59,621 nt of DNA from Helicobacter cetorum. GTDB taxonomy: Bacteria > Campylobacterota > Campylobacteria > Campylobacterales > DZAY01. The stretch spans positions 1 to 59,621 of the forward strand of contig DZAY01000015.1 in NCBI GenBank assembly GCA_022729735.1, written 5' to 3'. Position 1 is the first letter of the stretch; every line of letters begins with the position of its first letter. Both the position numbers and the translations under genes were made by a program. Of the stretch, positions 18,535 to 28,145 are shown one piece after another. The notes under the pieces were generated by a model, which saw nothing but the letters and a program-made list of their open reading frames with translations, had not been told where the DNA came from and did not search any database.

Positions 18535-18591
18535 TTAAAAAATAGACAAATTAGTAATTAGTAATATTTATTTTTCTAAACAATAGTATGT

Positions 18592-18597
18592 TACAAT
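18592..18597 (+). promoter_or_regulatory. -10 element of the porin gene
   Basis: TACAAT preceded by TATGT in the 100-base gap before the porin. It lies 37 bases before the ATG, and the porin has a strong AAAAGGGG ribosome site, as expected for an abundant protein. Confidence 0.4.
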
Positions 18598-18634
18598 ACA
18601 ACTACAAATTAAGCAAATAAAAAAGGGGTTATAA

Positions 18635-19897
18635 ATGAGATTAAAAACTCTAAGTTTAGCAACAGTTTTGGCAATAAGTTCATCTACGATATTTGCAGAT
18701 GATGCAAAAAATTTTGGAGAGTTCTTTTCAAAAGGTGATGTAAGTGGAAATATTAGAGCTATGTATATTTTTCAAGATTTTGACCAAAGTGGAGTGGCAG
18801 ACCCAGAAGGTTTAGCAGTTGGTGGAAAATTGGGTTTTAAAAGTGCAAACTATAATGGTGTTAGTGCTGGAGCAACATTTTATACAACAAATAAGGCTGG
18901 GGACTTCAATAAAATCGCTGGAACTGCTTTAATTGATGGTACTGATAGCTATTCAATGCTTGGAGAAGCTTATATTCAATATGAAATTTCAAAAACTCTA
19001 TTCAAAGGTGGTTTAATGGAGTTAAATACTCCATTAGCTGGAACTGATGATGTTAGAATTGTTCCTAATACTTTTGAAGCATACTTAATGCAAAGTGGAG
19101 ATTTAATTCCAGATGTAACAGTTGTTGCAGGACATGTTTTGAAAATGGCTGGATGGGATAGTTTATCTGGAGATATTACAAAATTTAGAAGTATGTCTGC
19201 AGCTGCTGGTGTAAAAGGTGTAAATGGAATTGAAGATAGAGGTGTAACTGTATTTGGTGGAATTTATAGTGGAATTGAAGGTTTGAGTGTTCAAGCTTGG
19301 GACTACTATGGACACGATACAGTAAATGCTATATATGCTGATGCTTCTTATGCAAAATCTGTAAATGGTGTTGGTTTAAATGGAGCTGTGCAATATTATG
19401 AGCTAAAAGGTGTTGGCAAATTAGATGATGCAGTGAAAGTTAATTATAATGTAGCTGGTGCAAAAGTTGGAGCTTTATTAGAAAATTCTGGAGTTTCTGC
19501 AACATTAGCATACAATAAAGTTTCTGATTTTGATGGGACTGCAGTTTTTGGTGCTTGGGGTGGTTATCCAGAATTTGCTATTGCTGAAGAGTTTTGGTAT
19601 AACTCAATTTCAAGTATGAGTAATGCTTCAGTTGCAAAAGTGGCACTTGGATTTAATTTAGAGCCTTTAACAGGATTAAAGGGGAGAGATTTTACACTTG
19701 GATACACAATGTTTAATTTAGATGAAGCTAAAAATGGTGGATTAAAACAAGATACAGATGTATTTGACTTTATCTACACTTGTGCAAGTGGATTAATTCC
19801 TAATTTTGATGTAAAACTTGTATATGAAAATGTTACTTCTGATGATTCTACAAGAGATTCAAATAAATATTTAGTAAAAGCACAATACTCATTCTAA
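18635..19897 (+). CDS. Outer-membrane porin, OprD/Campylobacter major-porin type
   Basis: A 420-residue β-barrel porin. Residues 1–21 form a signal peptide ending in IFADD with cleavage probably after Ala. The mature part begins with a short helix-like segment then GNIRAMYIFQDFD, has alternating polar/aromatic strands, is rich in Gly/Asn/Asp, and ends in KYLVKAQYSF, with the terminal Phe that directs BAM-dependent insertion. The substrate cannot be read from sequence. It is a single-gene unit: own promoter upstream and a hairpin just after the stop. Confidence 0.85.
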   Translation: MRLKTLSLATVLAISSSTIFADDAKNFGEFFSKGDVSGNIRAMYIFQDFDQSGVADPEGLAVGGKLGFKSANYNGVSAGATFYTTNKAGDFNKIAGTALIDGTDSYSMLGEAYIQYEISKTLFKGGLMELNTPLAGTDDVRIVPNTFEAYLMQSGDLIPDVTVVAGHVLKMAGWDSLSGDITKFRSMSAAAGVKGVNGIEDRGVTVFGGIYSGIEGLSVQAWDYYGHDTVNAIYADASYAKSVNGVGLNGAVQYYELKGVGKLDDAVKVNYNVAGAKVGALLENSGVSATLAYNKVSDFDGTAVFGAWGGYPEFAIAEEFWYNSISSMSNASVAKVALGFNLEPLTGLKGRDFTLGYTMFNLDEAKNGGLKQDTDVFDFIYTCASGLIPNFDVKLVYENVTSDDSTRDSNKYLVKAQYSF

Positions 19898-19915
19898 GAG
19901 GGAACTTTCCCTCTT
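19896..19915 (+). terminator. Hairpin after the porin gene
   Basis: AAGAGGGAACTTTCCCTCTT folds into a 9-bp stem with a tiny loop directly at the porin stop and is followed by a modest T-rich stretch. Probably an intrinsic terminator or mRNA-stabilising end. Confidence 0.6.
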
Positions 19916-19937
19916 CTTAACTCTTTAAGGAAAAACT

Positions 19938-20903
19938 TTGATAAAATTTTTTATCTCAAAATCTCTTTATCTACTTTTAATGCTATTTTTAATATCTATA
20001 ATTTCATTTGGTGTTGTATATTTTGCACCTAATAGTTTTTTTAATGCTGGTGAGCTTAATCCAAATATATCGCAAGAATCAATTGAACAACTAAAATCAA
20101 TCTATGGACTTGATAAACCTCTATTTGAACAATATATTTTATGGTTTAAATCTATAATATCACTTGATTTTGGAATATCTTACTCATCTGGTAAATTTGT
20201 AAAAGATGAAATATTGGAGCGACTTCCAATAACACTTATATTAAATTTAGTAAGTATGTTACTAATATTTATATTTTCACTCTATTTAGGTATAAAATCT
20301 GCAATAAAAACCAATTCCATCTTTGATAAATTTACCAAACAGTTATCGCTTTTGAGTTTTTCAATGCCATCATTTTATTTAGCTCTGCTTTTGTTATATT
20401 TTCTTTCACTAACATTTGGAATATTTCCAATTTCTGGTTTAACTTCAACACCTTCAAAAGATGGTTTCGCATACTATCTTGATGTAGCTTGGCATCTTAG
20501 TTTGCCAATTTTTATAATCACTTTTGGTGGAATAGGTAGTTTAACTCTATATATTCGCTCTCTTACAGTTGAAATTATGAAAAGTGATTACATATTTTTT
20601 GCAAAAGCAAGAGGAATAAGTGATTTTAATATACTCAAATATTATATATTTCCAAACTTATCACCATCAGTAGTTACAATTTTAGGACTATCACTTCCTT
20701 CAATAATTGGTGGTAGTGTAATTTTAGAATCAATTTTTGGAATTAGTGGAATGGGATTGCTGTTTTATCAAAGTGCAATAAGTAGAGACTATCCCGTAAT
20801 TTTAGGAATTTTATTAATTGGTGCTTTTCTCACACTTCTGGGAAATATTTTAGCTGATTTGGCACTACTCAAATTAAATCCATACTTCAAAAAAGATAAA
20901 TAA
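19938..20903 (+). CDS. DppB/OppB-family ABC transporter permease, unaccompanied
   Basis: A 321-residue inner-membrane permease of the binding-protein-dependent (BPD) type. It has an N-terminal membrane helix (~7–29), a periplasmic loop with YGLDKPLFEQYILWF, five further helices and the EAA loop FAKARGISDFNILKYYIFPN that contacts the ATPase. The start is TTG at 19938 with AAGGAA upstream. In peptide and nickel importers this subunit works with a second permease, one or two ATPases and a binding protein; none of them is here, which is odd. Partners may be encoded elsewhere. Confidence 0.85.
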   Translation: MIKFFISKSLYLLLMLFLISIISFGVVYFAPNSFFNAGELNPNISQESIEQLKSIYGLDKPLFEQYILWFKSIISLDFGISYSSGKFVKDEILERLPITLILNLVSMLLIFIFSLYLGIKSAIKTNSIFDKFTKQLSLLSFSMPSFYLALLLLYFLSLTFGIFPISGLTSTPSKDGFAYYLDVAWHLSLPIFIITFGGIGSLTLYIRSLTVEIMKSDYIFFAKARGISDFNILKYYIFPNLSPSVVTILGLSLPSIIGGSVILESIFGISGMGLLFYQSAISRDYPVILGILLIGAFLTLLGNILADLALLKLNPYFKKDK

Positions 20904-20913
20904 AGGAAATTTT

Positions 20914-21681
20914 GTGAAAAAATATTTAATAACATCTTTGTCTATAATATCTATTTTTAGTGGTTGTGCTACTACAACTTTAGAAACGAGTTCAAAAATG
21001 ACAAATACTGTTTTTATCACTCCCGTATCAAAAGATAAAAAAACTATCTATTTGGCATTTAGAAATACAAGTGGTCAAAATATCAATCTTATTAAACGAT
21101 TGAATGAAGAGTTAATAGCTAAAGGTTATAAAGTGATAGATGAGCCAGAAGATGCAACTTTTTTATTAATGGTTAATGTATTATATTGTGATAAAAAAAT
21201 GGAATCTCAAGCTGGTAGTGGTGCTGTTGCAGGTGGTGCAACTGGTGCATTAATTAGTGGTTATAACTCAAATTCAACAACAAATGCAGTTGTAAGTGGA
21301 ATTGGTGGTGCATTAGTTGGAGGTGTTGTTGCTGGGTTATTAGAAGATACGATATATCAAATGCAAGTAGATATATCTATTAGAGAAAAAATATATGGAA
21401 AAGTTATCTCATCAAAAAATGATATAAGTGGTCAAACATCTGTGCAAGACTCTGAAAAAAGTGGTTTTATGAATGAATTTTCTGGTAATATAAAAAATAG
21501 CGAAGCAAGTGGAAGCTTAAATTTTAATAGATTATCTTCTGATAATCAAAAATATGAAACAAATTTTATAGAACATAAAACTACAATTTTTGCAGAAGCT
21601 ACTAAAATGGATTTAACTTTGGAAAATGCTATTCCACTTTTGGAAACTAAAATATCTACTCAAATAGCAGGACTCTTTTAA
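20914..21681 (+). CDS. TraT-family outer-membrane lipoprotein
   Basis: A 255-residue lipoprotein starting at GTG (AAAGGA upstream). The signal peptide ends in the lipobox IFSGC, so Cys18 would be lipidated. A TraT-like N-terminal domain follows (NTVFITPVSKDKKTIYLAFR), then a glycine zipper (GGATGALISG and GIGGALVGGVVAGLL, ~105–145) and a C-terminal domain. TraT proteins of conjugative plasmids cause surface exclusion and complement resistance; chromosomal relatives have no settled role. No conjugation genes are nearby. Confidence 0.8.
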   Translation: MKKYLITSLSIISIFSGCATTTLETSSKMTNTVFITPVSKDKKTIYLAFRNTSGQNINLIKRLNEELIAKGYKVIDEPEDATFLLMVNVLYCDKKMESQAGSGAVAGGATGALISGYNSNSTTNAVVSGIGGALVGGVVAGLLEDTIYQMQVDISIREKIYGKVISSKNDISGQTSVQDSEKSGFMNEFSGNIKNSEASGSLNFNRLSSDNQKYETNFIEHKTTIFAEATKMDLTLENAIPLLETKISTQIAGLF

Positions 21682-21700
21682 TAAATTTTAAGGAATAACT

Positions 21701-23314
21701 TTGAAAAATATTTCACAATATAGATTGATTTTATACACATCTATATTTTTAATAACTTTTGCTAATATCTCTTTTTATAAAAATATTTTAAATACATATC
21801 AATTTAGTGGTATGAATATTGTATATATTTTTTCACTCTCTTTAGTTTTTTTACTATTTTTAATTACACTATTTACACTATTAAGCTCTAAATATACAAC
21901 CAAACCAATCTTAATTACTACTGTTTTTATATCATCATTTAGTGCATATTTTATGGATAGCTATAATGTTGTAATTGATGATGAGATGATTAGAAATATT
22001 TTTCAAACAAATGTAGCTGAATCTTTAGATTTATTTAGTCTAAAACTAATATTCTATGTTACACTGCTTGGAATAGTTCCATCATATTTGATATTTAAAT
22101 CTAAAGTAGATTTAGGTTCATTTAAGTTTGAGCTTATAAATAAAGTTAAAATTATAACTTTTGGATTGCTATCTATTGTGGTTATAATTTTTACATTTAG
22201 TAAATTTTACACATCATTTTTTAGAGAACACAAAAGTTTGAGATACTATACAAATCCAACATATTGGATTTACTCGATTTTTAACTATATTAATAAAAAT
22301 ATAAATAGTGGTGTGGTCGTAGTGAAAACTATTGGAAATGATGCAAAAACAGTTCATAAAATATTGCAAATCAATCAACATAAAAGTGAATTAATAATTT
22401 TAGTAGTTGGTGAAGCTCTTAGAGCTGATAAATTTTCTTTGAATGGATATTATAGAGAGACAAATCCACTACTTAAAAATGAAGATATTATTAATTTTTC
22501 AAACATCTATTCATGTGGAACATCTACGGCAATATCCGTGCCTTGTATGTTTTCAATTTATGGCAAGGAAAATTTTAGTTATAAAAAAGGGGTTTCTACT
22601 GAAAATGTAGTAGATGTTTTATCTCATGCTCATGTAAATGTTTTGTGGCGAGATAACAATTCTGATTCTAAAGGTGTTGCTTTGAGAGTGGAATATGAAG
22701 ATTACAAATCCCCAAGCAAAAACCCAATTTGTGATGAAGAGTGTAGAGATGAAGGTATGCTTATAGGACTTGATGAGTATATCAAAAAACATCAAAATCA
22801 AGATATTTTGATAGTTTTACATCAAATGGGAAACCATGGACCAGCATATTATAAAAGGTATCCAAAAAAGTTTGAGAAATTTACACCAGTTTGCAAAACA
22901 AATCAATTAGAAGAGTGTAGTGTAGAAGAGGTTAATAATGCTTATGATAATGCAGTTTTATATACAGACTATTTTTTATCAAAAGCTATTAATTTTTTGA
23001 AAAAACATTCAAAAGAGTATGAAACAGCACTAATTTATATGTCAGACCATGGAGAAAGTCTTGGTGAAAATGGAATATATTTACACGGTATGCCATATTT
23101 AATAGCCCCAGAAAGTCAAAAACATGTTGGCTCTTTTGTTTGGTTTGGTGATAGTATAAAAGATGAAATAGATGTATCAAAAGTGGCTTTAAAAAAAGAT
23201 ATGCCATTTTCTCAAGATAATCTATTTCATACACTACTTGGACTATTTGAAGTAAGTTCAGAAGTTTATAAAAAAGAGTTGGATATTTTTAATGATTGTA
23301 GAAAAGATAAATAA
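21701..23314 (+). CDS. eptA: Phosphoethanolamine transferase, EptA family
   Basis: Transfers phosphoethanolamine from phosphatidylethanolamine to lipid A or another surface acceptor, lowering negative charge. The 537 residues have four to five N-terminal membrane helices (to ~180) and a periplasmic sulfatase-fold domain: VVGEALRADKFSLNGY, the Thr nucleophile in CGTSTAISVPCMFS, HQMGNHGPAYYKRYP, and SDHGESLGENGIYLHG. Cysteines suited to disulfides are present (CDEECRDE). The start is TTG at 21701 after AAGGAA. It overlaps the PAP2 gene by 23 bases, and dgkA follows, forming an envelope-modification operon. Confidence 0.92.
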   Translation: MKNISQYRLILYTSIFLITFANISFYKNILNTYQFSGMNIVYIFSLSLVFLLFLITLFTLLSSKYTTKPILITTVFISSFSAYFMDSYNVVIDDEMIRNIFQTNVAESLDLFSLKLIFYVTLLGIVPSYLIFKSKVDLGSFKFELINKVKIITFGLLSIVVIIFTFSKFYTSFFREHKSLRYYTNPTYWIYSIFNYINKNINSGVVVVKTIGNDAKTVHKILQINQHKSELIILVVGEALRADKFSLNGYYRETNPLLKNEDIINFSNIYSCGTSTAISVPCMFSIYGKENFSYKKGVSTENVVDVLSHAHVNVLWRDNNSDSKGVALRVEYEDYKSPSKNPICDEECRDEGMLIGLDEYIKKHQNQDILIVLHQMGNHGPAYYKRYPKKFEKFTPVCKTNQLEECSVEEVNNAYDNAVLYTDYFLSKAINFLKKHSKEYETALIYMSDHGESLGENGIYLHGMPYLIAPESQKHVGSFVWFGDSIKDEIDVSKVALKKDMPFSQDNLFHTLLGLFEVSSEVYKKELDIFNDCRKDK

Positions 23315-23993
23315 AAATATTTTTATAACAACTCTCATACTCTTTATAGCTATTTTTATATTTGAATTTACAAATATAGATATATTAGTTCAAAATATGT
23401 TTTATAATTTTGATACACAAAAGTGGCTTTTTGATAAAAAAGAGCCTATTTTAAAGTTGATATTTTATGATGGAATTAAGATTATTATCACAATTTTTGC
23501 TATATCAATTCTACTTGGTTTGATTTTTTTTAAAACAAAAAATATTATAAAAGAGAATAAAAAAGCACTTATTATAATCTTTTTATCTATTGTGTTTGTG
23601 CCTTTGATAATTAGCTCACTAAAAGCCATTACAAATATACCTTGTCCTTGTAATATTACAAATTATAATGGCAACTCTCCATATATAAAAATTTTTGACA
23701 CTTATCCATCTGATTTTATTCAAAAATCTAAAGCTAAGTGTTGGCCAGCAGGTCATTCCAGTGGAGGTTTTGCACTATTAGCTCTCATATTTCTTATGAA
23801 ATCAAAAAAAACAAAATTTTATGCTACTGCATTTGCATTAATAACAGCTTGGAGTATGGGATTATATAAAATGGTTATAGGAGACCATTTTTTGAGTCAT
23901 ACAGTTATTACTATGATTTTGGCTTGGCTTTTGATACTGATTATTCACAAAATAGTTGAAAGGATTTTTATTGAGAAATCAACCCAAATATAA
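23292..23993 (+). CDS. PAP2-family membrane phosphatase
   Basis: A 233-residue inner-membrane phosphatase with about six helices. Two of the three PAP2 signature blocks are clear: CWPAGHSSGGF (the PSGH block with catalytic His) and YKMVIGDHFLSHT (the last block with the nucleophile His). The first block (KxxxxxxRP) is only loosely recognisable around LKAITNIPCPC. Enzymes of this type remove phosphate from lipid A, undecaprenyl diphosphate or phosphatidic acid. Next to eptA, a lipid A 1- or 4'-phosphatase is attractive, as with the lpxE–eptA pair of Helicobacter pylori, but the substrate is inference. Confidence 0.85.
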   Translation: MIVEKINKNIFITTLILFIAIFIFEFTNIDILVQNMFYNFDTQKWLFDKKEPILKLIFYDGIKIIITIFAISILLGLIFFKTKNIIKENKKALIIIFLSIVFVPLIISSLKAITNIPCPCNITNYNGNSPYIKIFDTYPSDFIQKSKAKCWPAGHSSGGFALLALIFLMKSKKTKFYATAFALITAWSMGLYKMVIGDHFLSHTVITMILAWLLILIIHKIVERIFIEKSTQI

Positions 23994-24327
23994 CTTTTTT
24001 AAAAATACATATTATGCTCTAAATGGTGTCAAAGATTTATTATTGCATGAGAGTTCATTTAAAATAGAGTTAGTTATGGCTCTGATACTTATTCCAATTA
24101 TATATTTAATTGAAATATCAGTTACTAATAAACTTTTACTTTTTTCTTCATTAATGGGAATATTAATCGCTGAAGCTATTAATAGTGCAATTGAGCGAGT
24201 TGTAGATTTAGTAACATTAGAACATCATGAAATGGCAAAAAGGGCAAAGGATGTTGGAAGCAGTATCGTATTTTTGTCTATAATTTTGTTTATCGTAGTT
24301 TGGATTACAGTTTTATTTGGATTTTAA
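23971..24327 (+). CDS. dgkA: Diacylglycerol kinase
   Basis: Phosphorylates diacylglycerol to phosphatidic acid. I start it at the TTG at 23971, preceded by AAAGGA at the right distance, giving 118 residues; an earlier TTG at 23956 has no site. Three membrane helices are present, with the active-site block AEAINSAIERVVDLV and EHHEMAKRAKDVGS. It overlaps the PAP2 gene by 23 bases. EptA releases diacylglycerol from phosphatidylethanolamine, so DgkA would recycle the by-product. Its end overlaps the convergent permease gene by 15 bases. Confidence 0.92.
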   Translation: MRNQPKYNFFKNTYYALNGVKDLLLHESSFKIELVMALILIPIIYLIEISVTNKLLLFSSLMGILIAEAINSAIERVVDLVTLEHHEMAKRAKDVGSSIVFLSIILFIVVWITVLFGF

Positions 24328-25377
24328 GTAATAAATAGTAATTGTAATAATAAATAATAGTACCATAGGAGTTAAAATACCAATTTCAGGTGAAATAGAT
24401 GCACCAAGTGATAATTGATGTAAGCCAAATAAGACTCCCCAAATAGAAAGTGAGCTAAAAATTGCAATAGAGCTATATAGTGCGAGATTTAGAAATCGAC
24501 TAAGAATAGGTGTATAAAAAAATATTATCACTATAAATAGTGGTGCAAAAAGTGGAAATAGTATCTTGGAATATAAGACAGCTCTTAATTTATCTGTATT
24601 TAAATTTTGTTCTTTTAAAAGTTTAATAGCATAAATTGTATCAACTATTGACATATTTATTTTGGCTTCATAAACACTATCCAAAAATTTTGGTTTAAAA
24701 TCTGATAAAGTATCTACTGTTTTAAAATGGATAAACTCCAATTTAGAGCTATTTATATCCATATATTTAGGCTTTAAAGTAACTTTAACATCTAATAATT
24801 TCCATTTATTGTCAATAAAATAAGCCTCTTTGGATTCTATAATTTCCACTAAATCACTATCTTTTATCTTAAAAATTTTAACATTTATAGCTTTTTTTTG
24901 AATAGGAAATAGCTCTCCAAAATATACATAATTATCATTATATTTAAAAAATAGGCTATTTTTTGAGTTTGAAAAAAACTTATTTTGCAAAATAGAGTCC
25001 ATTTTTTCTTTTGAATATGCCAAAGATGTTGTATTTATCACTATAAATAGTAGTGTAATAAATATTGATGCTATCAAAAATGGAAATAAAATTTTTTGTT
25101 GTGAATATCCAATAGAATATATTGCAACCAACTCATATTTTTTAATTAAATTAACATTAGTAACTATAAAAGATATAATTATTGCAAGTGGAACAGTATA
25201 ATTTGTTGCATAAAGAGATAAATATGAGAGATAAATTACTTGTAAATTTGCTGAATTTGGGATTTTATGATAAACATTTAAAAAATCGATAGCTATATAA
25301 AAAAGCTCTAAAGATAAAAATATTATAAGAAAATATTTTAAATATTTAATTATTAAATATTTAAATAGTCTTTTCAT
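24313..25377 (-). CDS. LptF/LptG-family permease of the LPS export complex
   Basis: A 354-residue inner-membrane protein of the YjgP/YjgQ family. It has three N-terminal membrane helices (~12–32, 55–78, 98–122), a periplasmic β-jellyroll (~125–265, containing YNDNYVYFGELFP and SKEAYFIDNKWKLLDVKV), then three C-terminal helices. With LptB it drives LPS out of the membrane. I cannot tell LptF from LptG on sight; the partner is not in the window. It overlaps pth by 17 bases. Confidence 0.85.
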   Translation of the reverse strand: MKRLFKYLIIKYLKYFLIIFLSLELFYIAIDFLNVYHKIPNSANLQVIYLSYLSLYATNYTVPLAIIISFIVTNVNLIKKYELVAIYSIGYSQQKILFPFLIASIFITLLFIVINTTSLAYSKEKMDSILQNKFFSNSKNSLFFKYNDNYVYFGELFPIQKKAINVKIFKIKDSDLVEIIESKEAYFIDNKWKLLDVKVTLKPKYMDINSSKLEFIHFKTVDTLSDFKPKFLDSVYEAKINMSIVDTIYAIKLLKEQNLNTDKLRAVLYSKILFPLFAPLFIVIIFFYTPILSRFLNLALYSSIAIFSSLSIWGVLFGLHQLSLGASISPEIGILTPMVLLFIITITIYYLKSK

Positions 25378-25933
25378 AATCTTTCAAAGATTTCGTTGAA
25401 AACTTTGAACTAACCCTATCTATACTTTCTCTACAACTGTCAATAGTAGCTTTTGATACATTTTCTATAATATATTGTAAAAATTTTTTCTCATCTTCCG
25501 TGAAATTTGATAAAACATAGTTGGAAACTTCTTCTTTACTTTTTGGTCTTCCAACACCAATTCTTACTCTAATATACTCTTTTCCTATTGCTAAATCTAT
25601 TGATTTTAAACCATTATGACCACCATGACCACCACCGATTTTGAATTTCAAAACTCCAAAATCTAAATCTATATCATCATGAATTACAATTACTTTTGAA
25701 GGTTTATACAAATTATACACTGCTAATACAGATTCGCCAGAAAGGTTCATATAAGTAGATGGTTTGAGAAGTAAAAGCTCTTCGCTTTTGTATAACTCAC
25801 CTTTAAATGATGAGTTTGATATTTTAGTTGATTTTAGATTGTGAATTAAGTAATCCACAACCATAAAACCTACATTATGTCTATTATTAGAATATTTAAG
25901 CCCAATATTACCAAGTCCTACAACCAAGAACAT
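25361..25933 (-). CDS. pth: Peptidyl-tRNA hydrolase
   Basis: Releases tRNA from prematurely dropped peptidyl-tRNA. It is 190 residues, normal size. Key residues are visible: GLGNIGLKYSNNRHNVGF with the catalytic His, the tRNA-contact Asn in PSTYMNLSGES, and the Asp in VIHDDIDLDFG, followed by GGHGGHNGLKSI. Its ATG shares a base with the rplY stop (TAATG), a ribosome-linked pairing (rplY–pth) found in many bacteria. Confidence 0.97.
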   Translation of the reverse strand: MFLVVGLGNIGLKYSNNRHNVGFMVVDYLIHNLKSTKISNSSFKGELYKSEELLLLKPSTYMNLSGESVLAVYNLYKPSKVIVIHDDIDLDFGVLKFKIGGGHGGHNGLKSIDLAIGKEYIRVRIGVGRPKSKEEVSNYVLSNFTEDEKKFLQYIIENVSKATIDSCRESIDRVSSKFSTKSLKDYEKTI

Positions 25934-26472
25934 TATTTAGCTTTAATAACTCCAACAACAGCTACATCATCTCTATCAAGCATTCTAACTCCATCAGGTG
26001 CTACAATGTCTCTAATTAATATGCTGTTTCCAACATCTAATTTGCTAACATCTAATACAAACTCATTTGGAAGTTTTTCTGGAGTTGTTCTAACTGCTAC
26101 TCTTCTTTTTGAAGTAATTAAAACACCTTTATTTTTTATACCAATAGCAACTCCAGTAGTTTTTACAGGAACTTTAAAGTTTGCTTCAACACCATCTTTT
26201 ATAGCATATAAATCAACATGTAATAAATCACTACTTACAGGCTCTTTTTGATATTCAGATATAACAACTCTAATCTCTTTATCTCCTACTAATACAGGAA
26301 AAATAAGTGTAGATTTTGATTTTACAGCTTTAATAAACTCATTTTTTTTAAATGCACAATGAACATTCTCACTAACACCAGCTCCATAAATGTTAGCAAT
26401 TAGATAACCATCTCGTCTTAGTGCTTTAGCATCTTTTTTACCGATACTCTCTCTAACAATGCCACTTAACAT
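25933..26472 (-). CDS. rplY: Ribosomal protein bL25, Ctc form
   Basis: Binds 5S rRNA in the large subunit. The 179-residue length means the long (Ctc) form: an L25 domain (~1–90) plus a C-terminal β domain (~95–179). I start at the ATG at 26472 ([14 protein letters not shown]) because AAGGTG lies 8 bases upstream and overlaps the earlier GTG. The gene is coupled to pth. Confidence 0.95.
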   Translation of the reverse strand: MLSGIVRESIGKKDAKALRRDGYLIANIYGAGVSENVHCAFKKNEFIKAVKSKSTLIFPVLVGDKEIRVVISEYQKEPVSSDLLHVDLYAIKDGVEANFKVPVKTTGVAIGIKNKGVLITSKRRVAVRTTPEKLPNEFVLDVSKLDVGNSILIRDIVAPDGVRMLDRDDVAVVGVIKAK

Positions 26473-26507
26473 AATACACACCTTTTTATAAAATTTTTAA
26501 GGGGCGA

Positions 26508-26513
26508 ATTTTA
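26508..26513 (-). promoter_or_regulatory. -10 element of the rplY–pth operon
   Basis: TAAAAT on the minus strand, followed by TCGCCCC near the expected transcription start, 36 bases before the rplY ATG. Confidence 0.4.
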
Positions 26514-26539
26514 CTAAAAAATTCATAAATAAGAGCTTA

Positions 26540-28135
26540 CTATAAAATAGCATACTCTACAGATAGACAAGCTTTAAGAGAGCCTATCTCTTTTAATACA
26601 TCTTCGCTTACTTCATTATCTACAATTATTACAGCTAAAGCCTGTGAATTTTTATTTCTACCAAGTCTAAAATCTGCAATATTTATCTCATGTTTGCCAA
26701 GAATTGTGCCAATATCTCCAATTACTCCTGGAATATCTGTATTTTTAAATAGTATCATTTTTCCAACTGGTTCAACATCTAATCCAAAACCATTAATTTC
26801 AACAATTCTCATCACATCTTCGCCAAAAATAGTTCCACTAATTGCTATTATCTCTTTATCTGTTGTAATTTTTACTGTAACTCTATTTTTATAGATACTT
26901 GAGTTAGCTTCTAATCTATTTTCAATTACAATTCCTCGCTCTTTAGCAATATATTGAGCATTTACATAATTTACATTTTCGCCAATAGATTCTCGCAAAG
27001 CTCCAACAACAGCAAATGTAGATAAAGAGTCTTTATATTCTGCTATATCACCTTCACATAAAACTTTTATTGATGAAATAGCACCTCTATTTATTTGAGC
27101 TGCTAAAAATGCAATTTTTTGAGTAAGCTCTAAATATGGTTGAATTTGTGCATTTATTTTATCTGGTGATATTGGAAGATTTAGAGCATTTGGATATGTA
27201 ATACCTCTTGCTGATTCAAGTGCTGCTTGTGCTGCTTGAATTGCTATCTTTTCTTGTGATTCCAAAGTGTTTGCTCCAAGATGAGCAGTTACACAAATAT
27301 TATCTAAATCCAAAAGCTTATTGTTTATGGCTGGTTCTTTATTAAATACATCAATTCCTGCAAATCTAATTTTTTTACTTTTTAAACCATCATAAAGAGC
27401 ATCTTCATTATATAAGCCACCTCTTGCACAATTAATTAATATTACTCCATCTCTCATTTTTGCAATTTCATCTTTATCAATCATACCAATAGTCTCTTTT
27501 GTTTTTGGAGTATGAATTGTAATAATGTCACATGATAAAATATCATCAAAATTTGTAGTGTATTTTACTCCAACTTCAAGAGCTTTTGATGGATTTATAT
27601 ATGGGTCATAAGTAACTACATCCATTTCAAATGCTTTAGCCCTAGTACCAACTCTACTACCAATATTTCCAAATCCAATAATTCCAAGTTTTTTATCTTT
27701 TAATTCTGTGCCATACCAATCTTCTCTTTTCCAAATTCGAGCATCTTTTAATTGAGAGTGTGCATATGGAAATGCCCTTACACAGCTAATCATATGTGCC
27801 ATAGTCAGCTCAACTGCTGCAATTGTGTTTGCAGTTGGAACATTCATAACAATAATTCCTTTTTTACTACATCCATCAATATTTACATTATCTACACCAA
27901 CTCCTGCTCTAACTACTGCTTTCAGTTTTTTAGCTTTTTCCAAAAATTTATCATCTACATCTGTTGAGCTTCTTGTAATTGCTACATCAGCTTTTTCTAT
28001 ATACTTTAAGAGTAACTCATCTTTTGGTATAGATGATGCTTCTATTAGTTCAATATCACTCTCTTTTCTTAAAATATCCAAACCTTTTTGATGAATATGG
28101 TCGCATACCACAATTATTGGTTTATTACTATTCAC
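26540..28135 (-). CDS. serA: D-3-phosphoglycerate dehydrogenase
   Basis: First step of serine synthesis. The preferred start is GTG at 28135 (MNSNKPIIVVCDHI), 6 bases after AAAGGA, giving 531 residues. The substrate domain comes first, then the NAD domain (GIIGFGNIGSRVG, catalytic Arg in INCARGGLYNE, Glu in FNKEPA, His in VTAHLGANT), then an ASB domain and a C-terminal ACT domain (~455–531, NTDIPGVIGDIGTILG) for possible serine feedback. It lies at the end of the rpsA cluster, 10 bases after the hypothetical membrane protein. Confidence 0.96.
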   Translation of the reverse strand: MNSNKPIIVVCDHIHQKGLDILRKESDIELIEASSIPKDELLLKYIEKADVAITRSSTDVDDKFLEKAKKLKAVVRAGVGVDNVNIDGCSKKGIIVMNVPTANTIAAVELTMAHMISCVRAFPYAHSQLKDARIWKREDWYGTELKDKKLGIIGFGNIGSRVGTRAKAFEMDVVTYDPYINPSKALEVGVKYTTNFDDILSCDIITIHTPKTKETIGMIDKDEIAKMRDGVILINCARGGLYNEDALYDGLKSKKIRFAGIDVFNKEPAINNKLLDLDNICVTAHLGANTLESQEKIAIQAAQAALESARGITYPNALNLPISPDKINAQIQPYLELTQKIAFLAAQINRGAISSIKVLCEGDIAEYKDSLSTFAVVGALRESIGENVNYVNAQYIAKERGIVIENRLEANSSIYKNRVTVKITTDKEIIAISGTIFGEDVMRIVEINGFGLDVEPVGKMILFKNTDIPGVIGDIGTILGKHEINIADFRLGRNKNSQALAVIIVDNEVSEDVLKEIGSLKACLSVEYAIL

Positions 28136-28145
28136 TATCAATCCT

